Source: Mnemiopsis leidyi (Eukaryota; Ctenophora; Tentaculata; Lobata; Bolinopsidae). From it: a stretch of DNA of 30,464 nucleotides. The notes below the pieces were generated by a model. That model was not told where the DNA came from. It did no database searches and saw only the letters and a program-made list of their open reading frames with translations. A program made the translations under genes and the position numbers. This document shows, one piece after another, positions 10,793 to 23,393 of this stretch. The DNA is taken from positions 27,312-57,775 of the forward strand of contig JH153014.1 of NCBI GenBank assembly GCA_000226015.1, in the 5' to 3' direction. Each line of letters begins with the position of its first letter. The stretch's first letter is position 1.

Positions 10793-12149
10793 ATTATGCG
10801 TTATTAGCCTGGGTTTGATTTTTATGGAGAGATGCTGTTTTTAGTTAAATCTTTAGTTATGCATGTTTCGCATGGAAAAGAATTTTCATACCCATAAAAA
10901 AGGAGATAAAATCATTGCTTACAAGATGCAACCGGCCAAAACGATTTCCTCGTCAAACGGGATTGACCGAGTAAAGTCAAAATATAAGAGTTCTTTGGAA
11001 CAATGTCCTTGACAGGCCCAAGTAGTGGCTACTAACAATTATACTAGATATAGTTGACAACAAGCCCCCCCTCCCCCCAAAGAAAACTAGTCCCTGAAAT
11101 ACTACTTTAACAGCCAACCAGACCAAGCCCCAGAAGACCACGAGCTAGAAGACACTGCTCCAAGAGCTGAGCGGCCATCCCACAGCAAAGTCTCGTGATC
11201 TGGAAAAACGAGCTACTCAGCGAAGCAAAGAAATGGGCAGAAATGTGATTATTTGTTTATGATGAAATATGCAGGAGGAAGCCAAATAGAGAGAGCGTTC
11301 AACGAAAATTTCACGGAAAGGAGAAATACTCTGCTACAGAAGAGAAACATAGTTGTGATTTGCGACATGCCTGCATTTTTTTGCGAGAATCCAATAAATT
11401 TCAGCTATAATCACATTAACAAGAATTCTACGGAACTGACATCAGCAGAAGACTTAGTTCCACTGTAGAAATGACAACAAGGGAGGAGACAAAACAGCCA
11501 GTGCTTAATTGCTCATCCTTCAATATTAACGTTGTTTGGGACGAGTTAAACTCTTCAAAAAGAAACAGAAAAATTCCAGCAATTCGTACCACCTTGTGAC
11601 AGTTAAGATTTGAAAACACGCCAAATATGAAGGACGTGTTGCTAATTATCAGGGAAATTTCACCCTTACACACCGCAAAATGTGATTTGGAGATATATAT
11701 TCAGTTTACAATTCTTTGATCTAATAATGCTGAAAATTAAGATTTTAAAATCAAGCAAAGAAAATTAAAAAATACTGCAGGAGTTATCTTTACCATTTGC
11801 AGTGTACAGAATTTAATGTTATGATCAAAATCACGACGAAATAATCTCTGACTTGATTGTCGGCACTAATTTTGAGTATTATAAGAGAGAAGAATATACA
11901 ATATTATACATTATGTTAAATACTTATCATTTTATCAACGTAGCAAAGTGAAATAGGGCCAGAAGCAATACTAAAATATTCTTTAGTTACACGTATGATC
12001 ATGAAATTCGAAGACAGAAAAAGGTCGAAACTTATCGCTTTAAAAAGCAGTTAAATAACATCATTTGTTGGCACATTCAGATGTTCAAACCTACTGTGGC
12101 GATCGTCAATTTATTTCCTCCCGGTCCTGGTAGTCTAACATCTATTAAC
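10793..12149. other. non-coding stretch, nothing firm
   Basis: It holds a C-rich tract at 11064-11078 (two runs of six or seven C separated by T, so G-rich on the minus strand). A plus frame to 11468 is moderately protein-like, but I find no usable start or splice sites and do not call it. Confidence 0.5.
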
Positions 12150-12185
12150 ATGTAATTAGGATCTGAAATTAGATCCTAATTACAT
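12150..12185. repeat. perfect hairpin with 15-bp arms
   Basis: ATGTAATTAGGATCT at 12150-12164 is followed by the six-base loop GAAATT and the exact reverse complement at 12171-12185. The sequence CTGAAATTAGATC around the loop recurs immediately downstream (about 12186-12199), so slippage or template switching may have made it. Confidence 0.9.
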
Positions 12186-14476
12186 CTGAAATTAGATCTC
12201 AAGAAGCTACAAAAAGTTTACATCTTTTCTCGATCGATACGAAAATGCAGCTGAGTACTGGACAGTACGTGGTTTTCCAACAGAATGTACTAGTGGTAGT
12301 TAAATAGTTAGCTTACTTAAATAAATCAACAAAAACGCGCAGCAGTCCAGTGGTCAGTGGTGATGGTATAATGGTATTATACACGGCCCCTGGTTACATA
12401 TTATATTGGTATGATCATTAGAACATCTCTCATGAAAGTCATATGCGAAGGTTACGCGAGATAGCAAAACTATCTTCAAACAAATCTCTTCAAAACATTT
12501 AACAAGTTACAAGATGTTTAAGTCTGACTCGAAAGTTAATCTAGTTTGTCTAGAAGTGAGAATTGCGACATCTACCAAAATTGAATGTAATAAAGATCAA
12601 AAGGAAGGTAAAACGACGAACAGTAATATGAATTTAAGAGTTCAGGCGTGCCTCGTAAAACTATTTCATTTCAGTCTAGTCAGCTCGTTTTATTTCTCTT
12701 TTAAATCAAGCCGTCTATTGCAGCACCTTCGTTTGAGGAAGCAGCGACACGAAAAGAAATATTGGTGGAGGAAAATAAAAGAAGCTCACAAATAAGGAGG
12801 TGTAAGTATTTAAATAGTACAAATAAGAAATGAACGACGTGGAATGAATATCTACGCACAGTTGAAGCTGTAAACACGGGCAGAAGAAGAACACTTTGTC
12901 TTTGTGATGATACATCACATAGCATGGAATGTTACAATGGAGGGGAGATGACAAAAGCTCATGTAACTGGGATAGGAAGATTGCCAAATGTGCCGTGTTC
13001 AATTGTTGACGTATAAAAGTAAATTGCATGATCTGTAGTGTTGCCAGAATTTGACGATTGGACAAGTCAAACAGCAGGATCTGTAGATCACTGTAAAGTT
13101 TGGGAGAACGGGGAGCAGAAAGAAATGGTTATTATTTGGTACAAGAATAATTTGTCAAAATGGATTTTAATATCAGTAATAGTCGCCTGAAAGTCCACAA
13201 ATATGACATGTCCCAAAATACACACATCGTACAGTATTACTTAGCCATTATACACACAGCTACCACTCACGACAATTCAGTGTAAATGATAATGTAAGTC
13301 TGTGTGTATGTCCGGGCATATTTCTAACATCAGCCGTACACACATTACACATAACACGGATATGTCTTTCTTTAGTTTTACATGTAAAAGTACTCCCAAT
13401 AGTTAGTGATGTTAAATCTACCACACAGATACACGCGGTCACATTGACATATTCACGTTTGTGTGGAGGAGGTAGTTTGAGATCTAATATTAGAAAATAA
13501 TTGTCCGACCTCCAGACAAATAGTACAGACGCATTGCTCATGTTTTACTGTTAAATATTCATCGCTCATTAACTCATTATTTGGACAGATGAGTAAATTT
13601 CTAACTCTCACTTTAATTTAGGGTAATTGACTCGACTTATTTGCGACGTGCTTTACATCTTCCGGGGTCTAAAAATTACAGAGATAAGTCAAAACAGAAA
13701 CAAAGATGTCTGACGAAAAGTTATTCAAGTTAAAACATAACGTTTGTTATGTCGTGTTAATTATATATACTTAGAAAGTTGAATAAATGTTAAAATACAT
13801 TTTAAAAAACACTCACCCTTTACGCTGCATTCCACTCTGAAATAGAACAAATTTTAGATTAAATATTTATTCAAATTTGTCGAAGTTAAAATAACGGGAC
13901 AAGTGGACCTCCCTCTTAACCTCGCAAACCCCCTCAGTTTACTTTGAAAATTTGACAAAATATCTTGTTTATCCGCCTTAATTTTCTAGAAATAGCAAAC
14001 ATGGATAAACATCACGTGTTTTATTCGAGAGAAAACGTTCCGAAATATTTAGTTAACATTCAAAATGGAGATGGTCAAATGAAGCTAATCGTCACATAAT
14101 TACCCCGTTTTCTTGACGATCCTCACAACAGAAGTTTCCATGAGATTGCCATCTTTGCGGTGACTTTCTCTAGAGACCTAAGTTGTACAGACAGCTCAAA
14201 ACTTTCATACTGAAATACTAGTCCGACCGCACTGAGATTTCTGACAAAGTTTACCCTGATTTCATAGAGAAACTGGCTGGTACTTATGCAGATGGCGAAT
14301 GTTCATTGCGGCTGTAACTTAGAGATGCGTACTAAAGTCGGTAGTCTAAACTGAATAATTGTGTAATTTGCTAATCAAGTAAGGAGGAAGATACACCACT
14401 AATCCAGCACATAACTGCAAGTTTTAATGAAATTAGAGATAAGAATCAGCGTGAATTGCAGGCAATCAAAATTTAA
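12186..14476. other. non-coding stretch, nothing recognised
   Basis: AT-rich, with short open frames on both strands only, none with a believable product. One CACGTG lies at 14013-14018. Confidence 0.55.
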
Positions 14477-14600
14477 CCAATGAGACAGCTTGGCGGGCAG
14501 AACGAGCCAATCGCAAGCCAGAACGTTAAGTACATCATAATCTCGTGAAATCACGTGGGGTAATTTAATTTAGGGAACTGCATAAGAAGTAACGCACGTG
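14477..14600. promoter_or_regulatory. second CCAAT / CACGTG cluster
   Basis: The cluster contains CCAATGAG at 14477, TTGGCGGG (an E2F-like word) at 14490-14497, CCAATCGC at 14507, TCACGTGGGG at 14551 and GCACGTGG at 14594. The make-up matches the cluster at 10530-10603, but no good ATG with a long frame follows nearby. It could be an enhancer, a promoter for a non-coding exon, or chance. Confidence 0.3.
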
Positions 14601-15750
14601 GCTAATATGTTTAGAGGATGAAGATAAGGGTCTAAAAATACACGTTGTTAAGGTGTGAGGGTGTGCGATGCGTGGGAAAGAGGTGGCCAGGACCACCAAC
14701 TTGACTGGTTTGATGAATAATGAAATTTGAAGTCATCAACTTTGGCGACAAGGAAATCTTGAACCATATTACCAGGAAACTGGGCTCAGGGCATTAACAA
14801 GCAAACTTGAATAGGCCAAGAAAAATTCCGGTTAGGGTAATAGACATTAGTAAAAATTGTATCTGAACTTTTATGTACAATGTACATACATACTTGAACT
14901 TGATTAAATTGATTTCGCTTTAATCTTTAGAAATTCTATAGCTGATTTAGGCTTGATAAGCATTACTACAGAAGTTTTGTCTTCTATCAATAGAATTTAA
15001 GAGTGTTGGGTATTGCCTAGTCGTGTAGCCGACTCTTTCTCAACTTACCTTTATTGTTTAGATTTACACAGTATCAAAATAGAAATATTTTCATGTTGAC
15101 TATTTGCCATCTTTTATTTACCCACCAGAAACGTGCAGGTATGTATTAGGCAATAAGGGGAAAATATGGATCTCTAGCATTTCATCTTGCAATCGGCTTG
15201 TAAAAGGTTTTATCTCAGCAGTTTCATGCGAATATCCATATAAGTACTCTTTGGTGCTTGTTGTTCGACCACAAAGGGAACCATTAAGGTCCGGAGAAAA
15301 ATACCTTAACTATTTGGTGCTTTGAGGTGGACCTTCCTTGATAGCTTTGAAATGTTTGGACCAATAAGAACTCAGATTTACACCATTATGTGGCATGATA
15401 ATGGATATTTCGTCGAATAAACACCGATAAAAGACCCATTTAGAGACTATAACTCCAACGTAGTACTGCAATCAGCAAATCGTTATCGGCATATTTTAAG
15501 GTCGATCAGATTGCTGCAATTATCACAACATTGATCATGTTATACAATCGAAGCATTTAATTTTTTAAGATATCAGTACAAACCCGCCTAGATTTGCGGT
15601 ATATTTTGAGGTTTAATATCAATTGTTCCATCATTACTCGTTCTTCTGCAAACCTACTACCTCTGCTCACAGACTCAGTGACCATTCTTTGTAAATGAAA
15701 AAATCAACAACAAACTCTATCGAATTCTGAGCATTTCAGACAAAAATTAT
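14601..15750. other. non-coding stretch, nothing recognised
   Basis: No coding or RNA signal is evident. A 73-codon plus frame at 15104-15325 has no supporting context. Confidence 0.55.
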
Positions 15751-16307
15751 AGTACAGAAGAACTATGAGAATTGAGAAGTAAACTTAGAACATTGAAGGT
15801 AAGTCGTGTTTTAGTACGGAAGGACTATGAGAATTGAGAAGTAAACTAAGAACATTGAAAGAAAGTCGTTTTTAGTACAGAAGGACTATGAGAATTGAGA
15901 AGTAAACTTAGAAAATCAAGAAAGAAAGTCGTGTTTTAGTACAGAAGGACTATGAGAATTGAGAAGTAAACTTAGAACATTGAAAGAAAGTCGTGTTTTA
16001 GTACAGAAGTATGTACTATGAGAATTGAGAGGTTAACTTAGAACATTGAAAGTAAGTCGTGTTTTAGTACAGAAGGACTATGAGAATTGAGAAGTTAACT
16101 TAGAACATTGAAAGAAAGTCGTTTTTAGTACGGAATAACTACGAGAATTGAGAAGTAAACTTAGAACATTGAAAGAAAGTCGTTTTTTAGTACAGAAGGA
16201 ATATGAGAATTGAGAAGTAAACTTAGAACATTGAAAGGAAGTCGTGTTTTAGTACAGAAGGACTATGAGAATTGAGAAGTAAACTTAGAACATTGAAAGA
16301 AAGACGT
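15751..16307. repeat. 62-bp minisatellite, 9 copies
   Basis: Units start with AGTACAGAAGGACTATGAGA at 15751, 15813, 15874, 15938, 16000, 16066, 16127, 16189 and 16251. Periods run from 61 to 66. Variation is light: scattered base changes, a run of four to six T near the unit end, one unit with AAATCAAG in place of ACATTG, and one with an extra TATGTAC-type insertion. The last unit breaks off into unique sequence at GACGTGG. Stops occur in every frame, so it is not coding. Confidence 0.97.
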
Positions 16308-16331
16308 GGCTGTGATGACGTTAGGTCGGGC

Positions 16332-16354
16332 TGCTGTCTAGAATATAGACAGCA
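16332..16354. repeat. 9-bp-arm hairpin after the minisatellite
   Basis: TGCTGTCTA, then GAATA, then TAGACAGCA. It lies only 25 bases past the end of the 62-bp array. Confidence 0.75.
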
Positions 16355-19287
16355 TCTTAAGCCTTATACGGTAACAGATTAATCGTGCCACTTCTTCATG
16401 AGTAGCAATAATCATACTGTTGAGTAGTTTTCTTAATTCAAACATTCAGGAATGAACGCTGAACGATCATAGAACTACTAGGTCAGAAATGTATGAACTT
16501 ATCAAATGGCACCAAAAGGTATGCAGTATGTCCGTATGAAGGTAACAAAGAATATCTTCATGTTCATAAGCGTGTAATCAAAATGTTGTGCAAGTCGTAT
16601 AAAGATGTGGGCAACGTCAAATGTGTGCAGTTCAATATGCTACATAGCTACTACTAGATTCAGGCAACATAATTTCTTTTAGAGCAATAGAAATTAGAAT
16701 TAATTAGCGACTTCTGGCAAAGAATTGCCGTTCATTTTACAACCGTCACGCGTTAAAATCACTTAAATTACTGTAACACTGATTATCACAAGTACGATTT
16801 AATTGTCCTTGTCAATGAGCTACCTGCTTTGTAGTTTCCTGTTGAACAGTTTGAATATGATTCGTCTCACTCAGACCGAATAATAATACAATAACATGAG
16901 GAATGAAGATTGAGATCGAAATGATCATCAGACGTTATTGATTATCATTAAATGTTGATAGTTATTGGTTATCACTGGAAATTACGCAATGAGCACAACA
17001 TATCACCGCTTTTCATGAGCAGTCTCTTTAGGGCATATTTCATTTTCAAATCTAGCGTGCTAAGAAGAGCCAACCTTTACGTAATGATTGCGTTTACTTT
17101 GAACTTTCAAAATACATGGGAAAAAATAGAAACACCGAACTTGTGACAAGTCACACGGATCGAAATTCGAAGTTTTGAAAGTGTTACTTTAGAAAAAACA
17201 AACATGCTACACCAGGACCACCACGCCTGGCATTTAAAACATCATGACCATTCTTTCTTTTAGGAACGATGGAATTAGGCGAAGTGTTGATTGGAAAAGT
17301 GCCAAGTTTGTACTAACAGAACGACCTGCACGTCACAGAGGCTTGCAGGAAGTACTTTCTTATTTGCCATGTCTGGAGCCTGACCGGTCTGATTACACAC
17401 AATCTCTCTGTTAGAAATACACGTACAAACTGTTCACTTGGGAGGGACTGTAGTCTATAGGCGTGTAGATGATAATCGTAACAGAAAGGCGGGTAAACTG
17501 TGTTTAAAGATTTTATTTTGGAGCGGACAAGATCGTCGTAGTAGTGCAGTACGTACCTTCAGCAAGTTTTGAATAATGGTTTTATATTCCTGCGATTTAT
17601 AAAACGATTTAACGTAAAGAGTTTGGACCGGTTGGTCATTCCACCAACTAGCAGTCTAGACGAAATTACTGCGAACACTTTGAAGGAATTATTAATTCTG
17701 GGCAGATCCATTCACAAAAAAGGCAACTGTATAGGTTTGCTGGACAGAAGTTTCCAGTAGTTTAGTGTCAACAACGTTTTAAACTAAATCGATTACTGTA
17801 CAAAGCTTGTGATCGAGGAACTACGGCTCGAGGCAATAACTGCAATATGCAAAATCAAGGTAGGGAGGATGCGGAAAGAAAATCTAGAAACATCATGCAC
17901 TTAGAATTTTTATGAAACCGAAATATCTGTATCATTCACTTAGAAGTATTTCAATTCTCTTCGCTACTTATAATTTGATCTTTTCTAAAAGCATATTTCA
18001 TCGGCATATATTTATTTTCAAATAGACAGCAAAATCTGCTCTCCCCTCGTGAAATATACTTACTACTTAGTAAATTTAATCAAAAATAATAAAAACTTGC
18101 CCCAGTTTAAGCCCCGAGTAAGATGGTATGTCAGTGATCATGTGGTCAGTCATGTGTGCACTGTGTACATCACCGGAACATTAAGCTCTTTAAAAGCATT
18201 GCTCTTTCTCTCTCGGATAATTCTCCCTATTTCCTGGCTACACGTTCCAGTATCACAGCTTATAAGCTACACGCCCCAACTATAAACTAGTGTTTTGTGC
18301 AGTATAATGGGCGGCTGTTAGCTTCCTGTCTAGACACACCGTCTAGAATAACAGAAGAGGGATGCGAGGGGTCCGTGGAGGAGGCCCCCAACGCGTATTG
18401 TGCGCTACGCTCCTTACTATTCACCAATTTGCAGAAGAAAATTAGATACAGCAATTTTTTAGGATTCTAAAACAAAATGAGACGTTGAACGTGATACCAT
18501 ATGGGAACCTTTACAAGGCGGCCACTTACAATAAAAACTGAAAGCTAGCTAAATGTTCAACAGGAGGGAAAAGGCGGGGGAAGAGGCGATGAGTTATTGG
18601 TTACAACTTTACAATAGCAAAGTCAGGACCAATGAGCTAGAGCTAGGAGGAGAGCACTGCCAGCACACCGCACAATGTACATCTCCCTGTTCGCTCCAGG
18701 AACATGCACATCAACTCCTGCCACCACGGTCATAACCGTCATTGGTCAGTTCATGATAATGAAACTGTCAGACCGTGTACTTGATCAATAAGTAGGACGT
18801 AGGTTGTGTAAGCTTGAATAAAGAATACATTCATGCTCTTAACGATGTGCTGTTAACGTTACTCTTAATGAAGGAGCAGTAGGTATTCTTGTTATTTCAT
18901 CAGCTAAGGAAGGCCATGTGATAGAAAGGGAGACGGCCATCCTTCTAATAAAACTACTGTTTGTTTCATTATTAAAGTGCTCCTGTCGCAGCTTTTGACC
19001 TTAAAAATATATTAGAATTTTGCCAGAATCAAGATTTCTAGCCTAGAGATTTAACAACACGGTATCAATCAGGGGAGAATAAAAGAAAAGTAGCGAGGAC
19101 ACTGTTAAATTAATGAAAGTTCTGTGTTTAAAGTTAAGACCAGGTCATTGTTCAACGCTCATGTGAGTTATTGTTAAGGTGGGTTTGCAACAGTACCGTA
19201 CAACATGGTAATTTGCTCTTTGAAGCTGCTCTGTTTGTGAGGTACTGTGACTAACAAGGAGCAATAGAGTCTAGGCTACTTGACACC
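16355..19287. other. non-coding stretch with weak open frames
   Basis: The plus frame 17569-17760 (63 codons, with SLDRLVIPPTSSLDE in the middle) reads somewhat like protein, but it lacks a good start or splice pair. A G/C-richer patch at 18355-18412 contains GGGGTCC and GGCCCCC as imperfect complements. A CCAATGAG word is at 18629. Nothing here is called as a gene. Confidence 0.5.
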
Positions 19288-19297
19288 GTCACGTGAC
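19288..19297. promoter_or_regulatory. GTCACGTGAC palindrome (CLEAR-type E-box)
   Basis: Second exact copy of the 10-bp palindrome in the window. The flanks (ACC before, TTG after) differ from the other copies, so it does not look like part of a dispersed repeat. Confidence 0.4.
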
Positions 19298-19602
19298 TTG
19301 GTTTAATTCTGTAATTATGCTTACTTTGTTCTAATAGGTGTTTTAAAACAATGCTATAAGGTAACAACATAAAATCTTTGTACATAACTAGTTACTAGAG
19401 CTAGGCACGCCTGTTATATTACGATTTTAGTTTAACTTTTCTCAAGACTTTTATTATCCAATTTTAAAATCGAAAATAGAAAAATTAGTAAAATTTAAGC
19501 ATGATGCCGTACAAGGCAACACCATTTCTCAATTCAAGATTCAAGATTCTAAAATTAATTAAAATTCTAACCTTACAGTTCTATCTAAATCGACCTCCCA
19601 AG
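19298..19602. other. non-coding stretch, nothing recognised
   Basis: AT-rich unique sequence without coding or RNA signals. Confidence 0.55.
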
Positions 19603-19645
19603 AAGACAACGGGGTCCAAGACAACGGTCCAAGACAACGGGGTCC
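19603..19645. repeat. 15-bp tandem repeat, 3 copies
   Basis: AAGACAACGGGGTCC occurs three times head to tail; the middle copy lacks two G residues. Confidence 0.9.
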
Positions 19646-19942
19646 ATAATTTGACTGTCAATAACTTCGTGGGCGCTCCAAACGGTGACATTAATTAAAT
19701 ATTCCTTTAATCTACCGGACATGCACCTGTCTGTACATGTGGTAATAGTATTAGGATTCAGTCTGCTCACCACACGTGGACATTGCCATATAAGGGTAAC
19801 CACAACAATTTTGTAATCAATGAGAACTTTAATTATTTTCCACAATTCGATGATAGCTATTACAGTAAAGAAAGACATATAGTCACAGTTATCCCATCAA
19901 TAGATAGTTTACAGCTTACATTATGTGTGTATAGAGCAGTTA
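19646..19942. other. non-coding stretch, one chance-length frame
   Basis: A plus frame open over 19711-19959 (82 codons) has no ATG-led start and no acceptor. A frame of this length is expected several times in 30 kb of such DNA. CACGTG occurs at 19773-19778. Confidence 0.5.
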
Positions 19943-20039
19943 CATGTACAAATGTTTAAGTACCGACACAATTATGTCGTGTTAACACTACGACTGTGTT
20001 AACACCACTATACAATATACATGGTTACATTTGTACATG
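19943..20039. repeat. nested palindrome
   Basis: The outer arms CATGTACAAATGT (19943-19955) and its exact complement (20027-20039) enclose two copies of the self-complementary 10-mer GTGTTAACAC (19979-19988 and 19996-20005), separated by seven bases. The arrangement could fold as a stem carrying two inner hairpins. No obvious target duplication flanks it. Confidence 0.85.
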
Positions 20040-21495
20040 AAAAGTGGGACATTCTGAACACATACCTCACACGAGAGTGTACATTAGAGTGTGTTTCTGA
20101 GTCAAGTTCTGAAGTTCAGTATATAAATTTTAAAGATTTGTGGGACTGTAAGATTATTTAACTTTGAAAATCATAAACTACCCCGGAACCGAGCTCTAGG
20201 TGATCGGTTAGATAGGTTAACACCGTGCTTTCAGCAGATTCTGTGAAATTCTGACTTTTCTTCTTTGGCGCCAAATTTCTTTTCCCATTCGACTTCTCAA
20301 GTGGATCTCCTTATAAATTATGGCGTCCTAAATACTCGCGTCCTTAATATTCGCAACAATAGATCTATTTTAGTCTGGCAGACTATGACAAAGTACACAC
20401 TACATAGGACTATAATGAATAAAACAATATAGTCTGTCTGTAATGACATGGTTATTGTTTAAATCTTTAGTAAAATTCAATTAGAATTTACATATTAGTA
20501 TACGGTAGTCGTTCTCATTCAGTTTAAGTATAGGTTTGTAAGTATAGGTCAATATAATAAACTCAGTTTTTATTAATATAGTATACCTTCTACCACTAAA
20601 CTAAAACACAGAGAAAGTTGGCACCCTTACAAATATCCTATCAAGAGGAATGTATGTAAGCCAAGTGTTACCGTGGCTGAGACAGTGTGTAACACAAACA
20701 CACCTGTTTCACATTCCTGAAATAGTGCACTTAATTCAGGCCGTGTGTCATGTGGTGTACTGTTGTTAACGTGGCAGAAGTTCGCTCTAAGAAGTGGAGA
20801 TGGTTTGTAAAACTCTTTTTAAAAATGTAAAGTTAAAATTTGTCAGATCGCCAATACAGAATTGAGTCAAGAATGTTCCTATTAAGGTTATTGTAGAAGC
20901 AGCGGAGGAAGTTAAAAATATCACATCAGTATCAGTGCAAAACTAAAGTCTTGGCAGGATTCCAAGTAGACCAGGCCAGGCGTGAGTAACAGCGATGTGA
21001 TTCCGGTTACTGAGACAAAGGTTTAGACTCGGAGAATTTAAGACTCAGGCCAAGAGGAAGGGGTTATGTGTTTCAGCGGCAAGTTCGTTACGTCTCTCAA
21101 GAAATCAACATTGTTGTTAAAATCAGCGTCAAAATTCTGGGGCTGTTAAAAGTGTTTATGAGTTAGAATGGCGTTTGCCGTTTGAATAGTTAATCATGAA
21201 ACCATTTGCCATCCGAAAGGAAGTTGTCTTGCCGGATTTCACCCAGTTCAGTGTTTGAGTCATGTTGACAATGAACAAATGAGTAAAATTGGGAGTTGCA
21301 AAGGAATAGGAATGGGAATGAGAGAAAGGATGATAAGGCAATCGTATTATCATTTCGATATATGACGATGAAATGTGGCTCGGGAGTCATACTTAATGTA
21401 AATGTGCTGTAGATCTGTAGGAAGAATATTGGATTTGGAGGGGCGGACATAATGGTCCCAGCAGTTATGTAAATGACGTTACACTTTTTATCTAC
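20040..21495. other. non-coding stretch, nothing recognised
   Basis: AT-rich. Minus-strand frames near 21156-21507 are low-complexity (Phe/Ser-rich) and overlap in two frames, so they are treated as chance. Confidence 0.55.
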
Positions 21496-21630
21496 GAAAC
21501 CAAACAATCGTTGAATTCACGTCATTTTAATCTCAGAAACCACTTAACTAAACACATCACAAACCTTCAACTTCGGAAACCACTAAACCAACAGCGTGTT
21601 CTCTATCTGTGAAACCACTAAACTCACATT
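21496..21630. repeat. degenerate repeat with about 40-bp period, 4 copies
   Basis: GAAACCACTAAAC or close variants start at 21496, 21536, 21576 and 21611. The sequence between them has drifted, so this is an old array or a set of spaced protein-binding sites. Confidence 0.65.
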
Positions 21631-23289
21631 GGCAAGTGCTGGCAACTTGGGTTTGAAAATTTCCCAAATCCTTATCTGGGGAACGTTTGATCTATCATGT
21701 TGCTTATTGGTGATGCGTGGTAAGTGTGGCCTGCAGAATATCTGAACATTGAAGATACCGCTAACCAACTCACACAGTTACACATTGGTAAGAGTTATTA
21801 TTTGTTAGGGAGTTATAACCAAGAATTCTTATTCAAGAACAATCCAGTGCATCATCAATATCCACAATCCCACTATCTAGGGCCGGATCTATTAACATGC
21901 CACGACCCCGTGATGGAATAAAGAAATTTTCCTCCATCTTACAATCGCTAACAATAGCTCCCTATACGTCCTCAAACTTCTCAGCGAGCACACAAATCTT
22001 CACACTTGGTCACGAGTTACAGCAGCCTCCTAAACGGAACTTTGTGTTTGTCATTCGATACTCATCTTAACTCCCATATGGCAGCTTCATCTAATTTGGG
22101 AAGATGAAAACATAATGACCGTAGTGTGCGCGTATCAGCACACCTAACGAAAATCCTCGTACACGATAATTTCTACTCAACTGGATTTCCATTATTTTGT
22201 TAAGGTGGTGATGAGCTTCAAATTCTTCATTATGAGAATTAATCTGTCCTTGATTTTCAGACTTCATGATTTTTTAGATGGATAAGAGTCACAAGCGTGA
22301 TAACCAAAAAGTAACGCAGCCTAAATATTTTTGAATAGTGCAATAAATTGCATATCTACAGTTATAAAACTGTAGAAAAATTAATATTTCTATGGAATTA
22401 TTGTACGTTTTAACCATAATTATGAAAACAAATAATTGTGAATTATGTCACCACGCGACGGCAAAATTTTTCCTCTATTAATTGTGGGAACACTTATTTC
22501 CCCCTGGTATGTAGTTTCGCTGCGTATAAATGTTACCATAATGTAAATAAGAACAATAAATCACGTGGACAGCGTCAGAGCCGAAGTAATTTTTATATTA
22601 ACCATAATTCTTGCTTTTTCTTCAGTTAAAAAACACGCGGGTGCGTGTCACGGATTTGACAATTCTACTAAAAGTAATTAACAGTATTGGAGATCTGATA
22701 CTGTGCGGTGGTGTCCATATAAAGAATCATATATCAACACGGAACAATTACAGCACGTTTAGTAAGAGATAGTTATATTGGTTCAATCCAGCATGATTGT
22801 CTAACTATCTCATGATTGTCTAACTTCTAAACAGCAATACGATTATCCGTCAAGCCAGTTTCAAGAAAAATAGGACAGCGTTTTTAGTGGTTTTCTACTT
22901 AAGTAATAAGCACCGGTCAAAACTCAAAGAAGAAATGAAGAATGATATCTTGATAGCTATAATCGAATAATCGATTCCCTTAATTGTTTATTGGTGATTA
23001 CCGCAAGCAATCTACAGCAGTAATTCATCTTAATATTTAAGATGTTGTTGATCCAGAACCCAGATACGGGCATATCCCTAAAAAGTGCAGCTTGCACTTG
23101 GCCTCGAAAAGTATCCGCTATAAAACTTTGAACCAACGGTTCGAGCGTCATAAAGCATCTTATACGGTATTTCTCAGATCGCCCCACCCTTAAAAAATTA
23201 TTACATATTCAGAGAGCCAACCCTCGTAACTAAGGCAGGAGCTAGGACATACCTTCAAACCAGTTATCTCGACGAAAATAAGCCCTTAA
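21631..23289. other. non-coding stretch on current evidence
   Basis: It includes CACGTG at 22562-22567. The minus frame 22957-23187 (76 codons; segment SFIADTFRGQVQAALFRD) is the most protein-like in this stretch. It lacks a clear splice pair that would join it in phase to the exon at 23394-23884. I see no RNA genes. Confidence 0.45.
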
Positions 23290-23391
23290 GATAACCCCAA
23301 AAAAACTGATAAATCCAAAAAAACTGATAACCCCAAAAACTGATAACTCCAAAAAACTGACAACTTTAAAAACTGATGACTTTTTAAACTG
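23290..23391. repeat. 16-18-bp minisatellite inside the intron, touching the splice donor
   Basis: About six units of GATAACCCCAAAAAACT, decaying toward the exon (GATAACTCC, GACAACTTT, GATGACTTT). On the minus strand the units read as CAGTTTTTTGGGGTTATC. The last, most diverged unit borders the splice donor of the exon at 23394-23884. Read through, the array would give an artificial repeating LSVF-like tail. Confidence 0.9.
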
Positions 23392-23393
23392 AC

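Noticed and set aside
11085-11468. Protein-like plus frame downstream of the promoter candidate
   Set aside because: I found no acceptor that joins it in phase to the possible first exon, and the frame is not continuous over the interval. The open part is within chance length.
15751-16307. CRISPR-like array
   Set aside because: The whole 62-bp unit repeats with no unique spacers, so it is a minisatellite, and the DNA looks eukaryotic.
19711-19959. 82-codon plus frame that reads like protein
   Set aside because: It has no start, acceptor or donor. Several frames of this length are expected by chance in 30 kb at this composition.
22957-23187. 76-codon minus frame near the firm exon, considered as its next exon
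   Set aside because: The only acceptor-like AG gives the wrong phase for joining to the exon ending at 23394.
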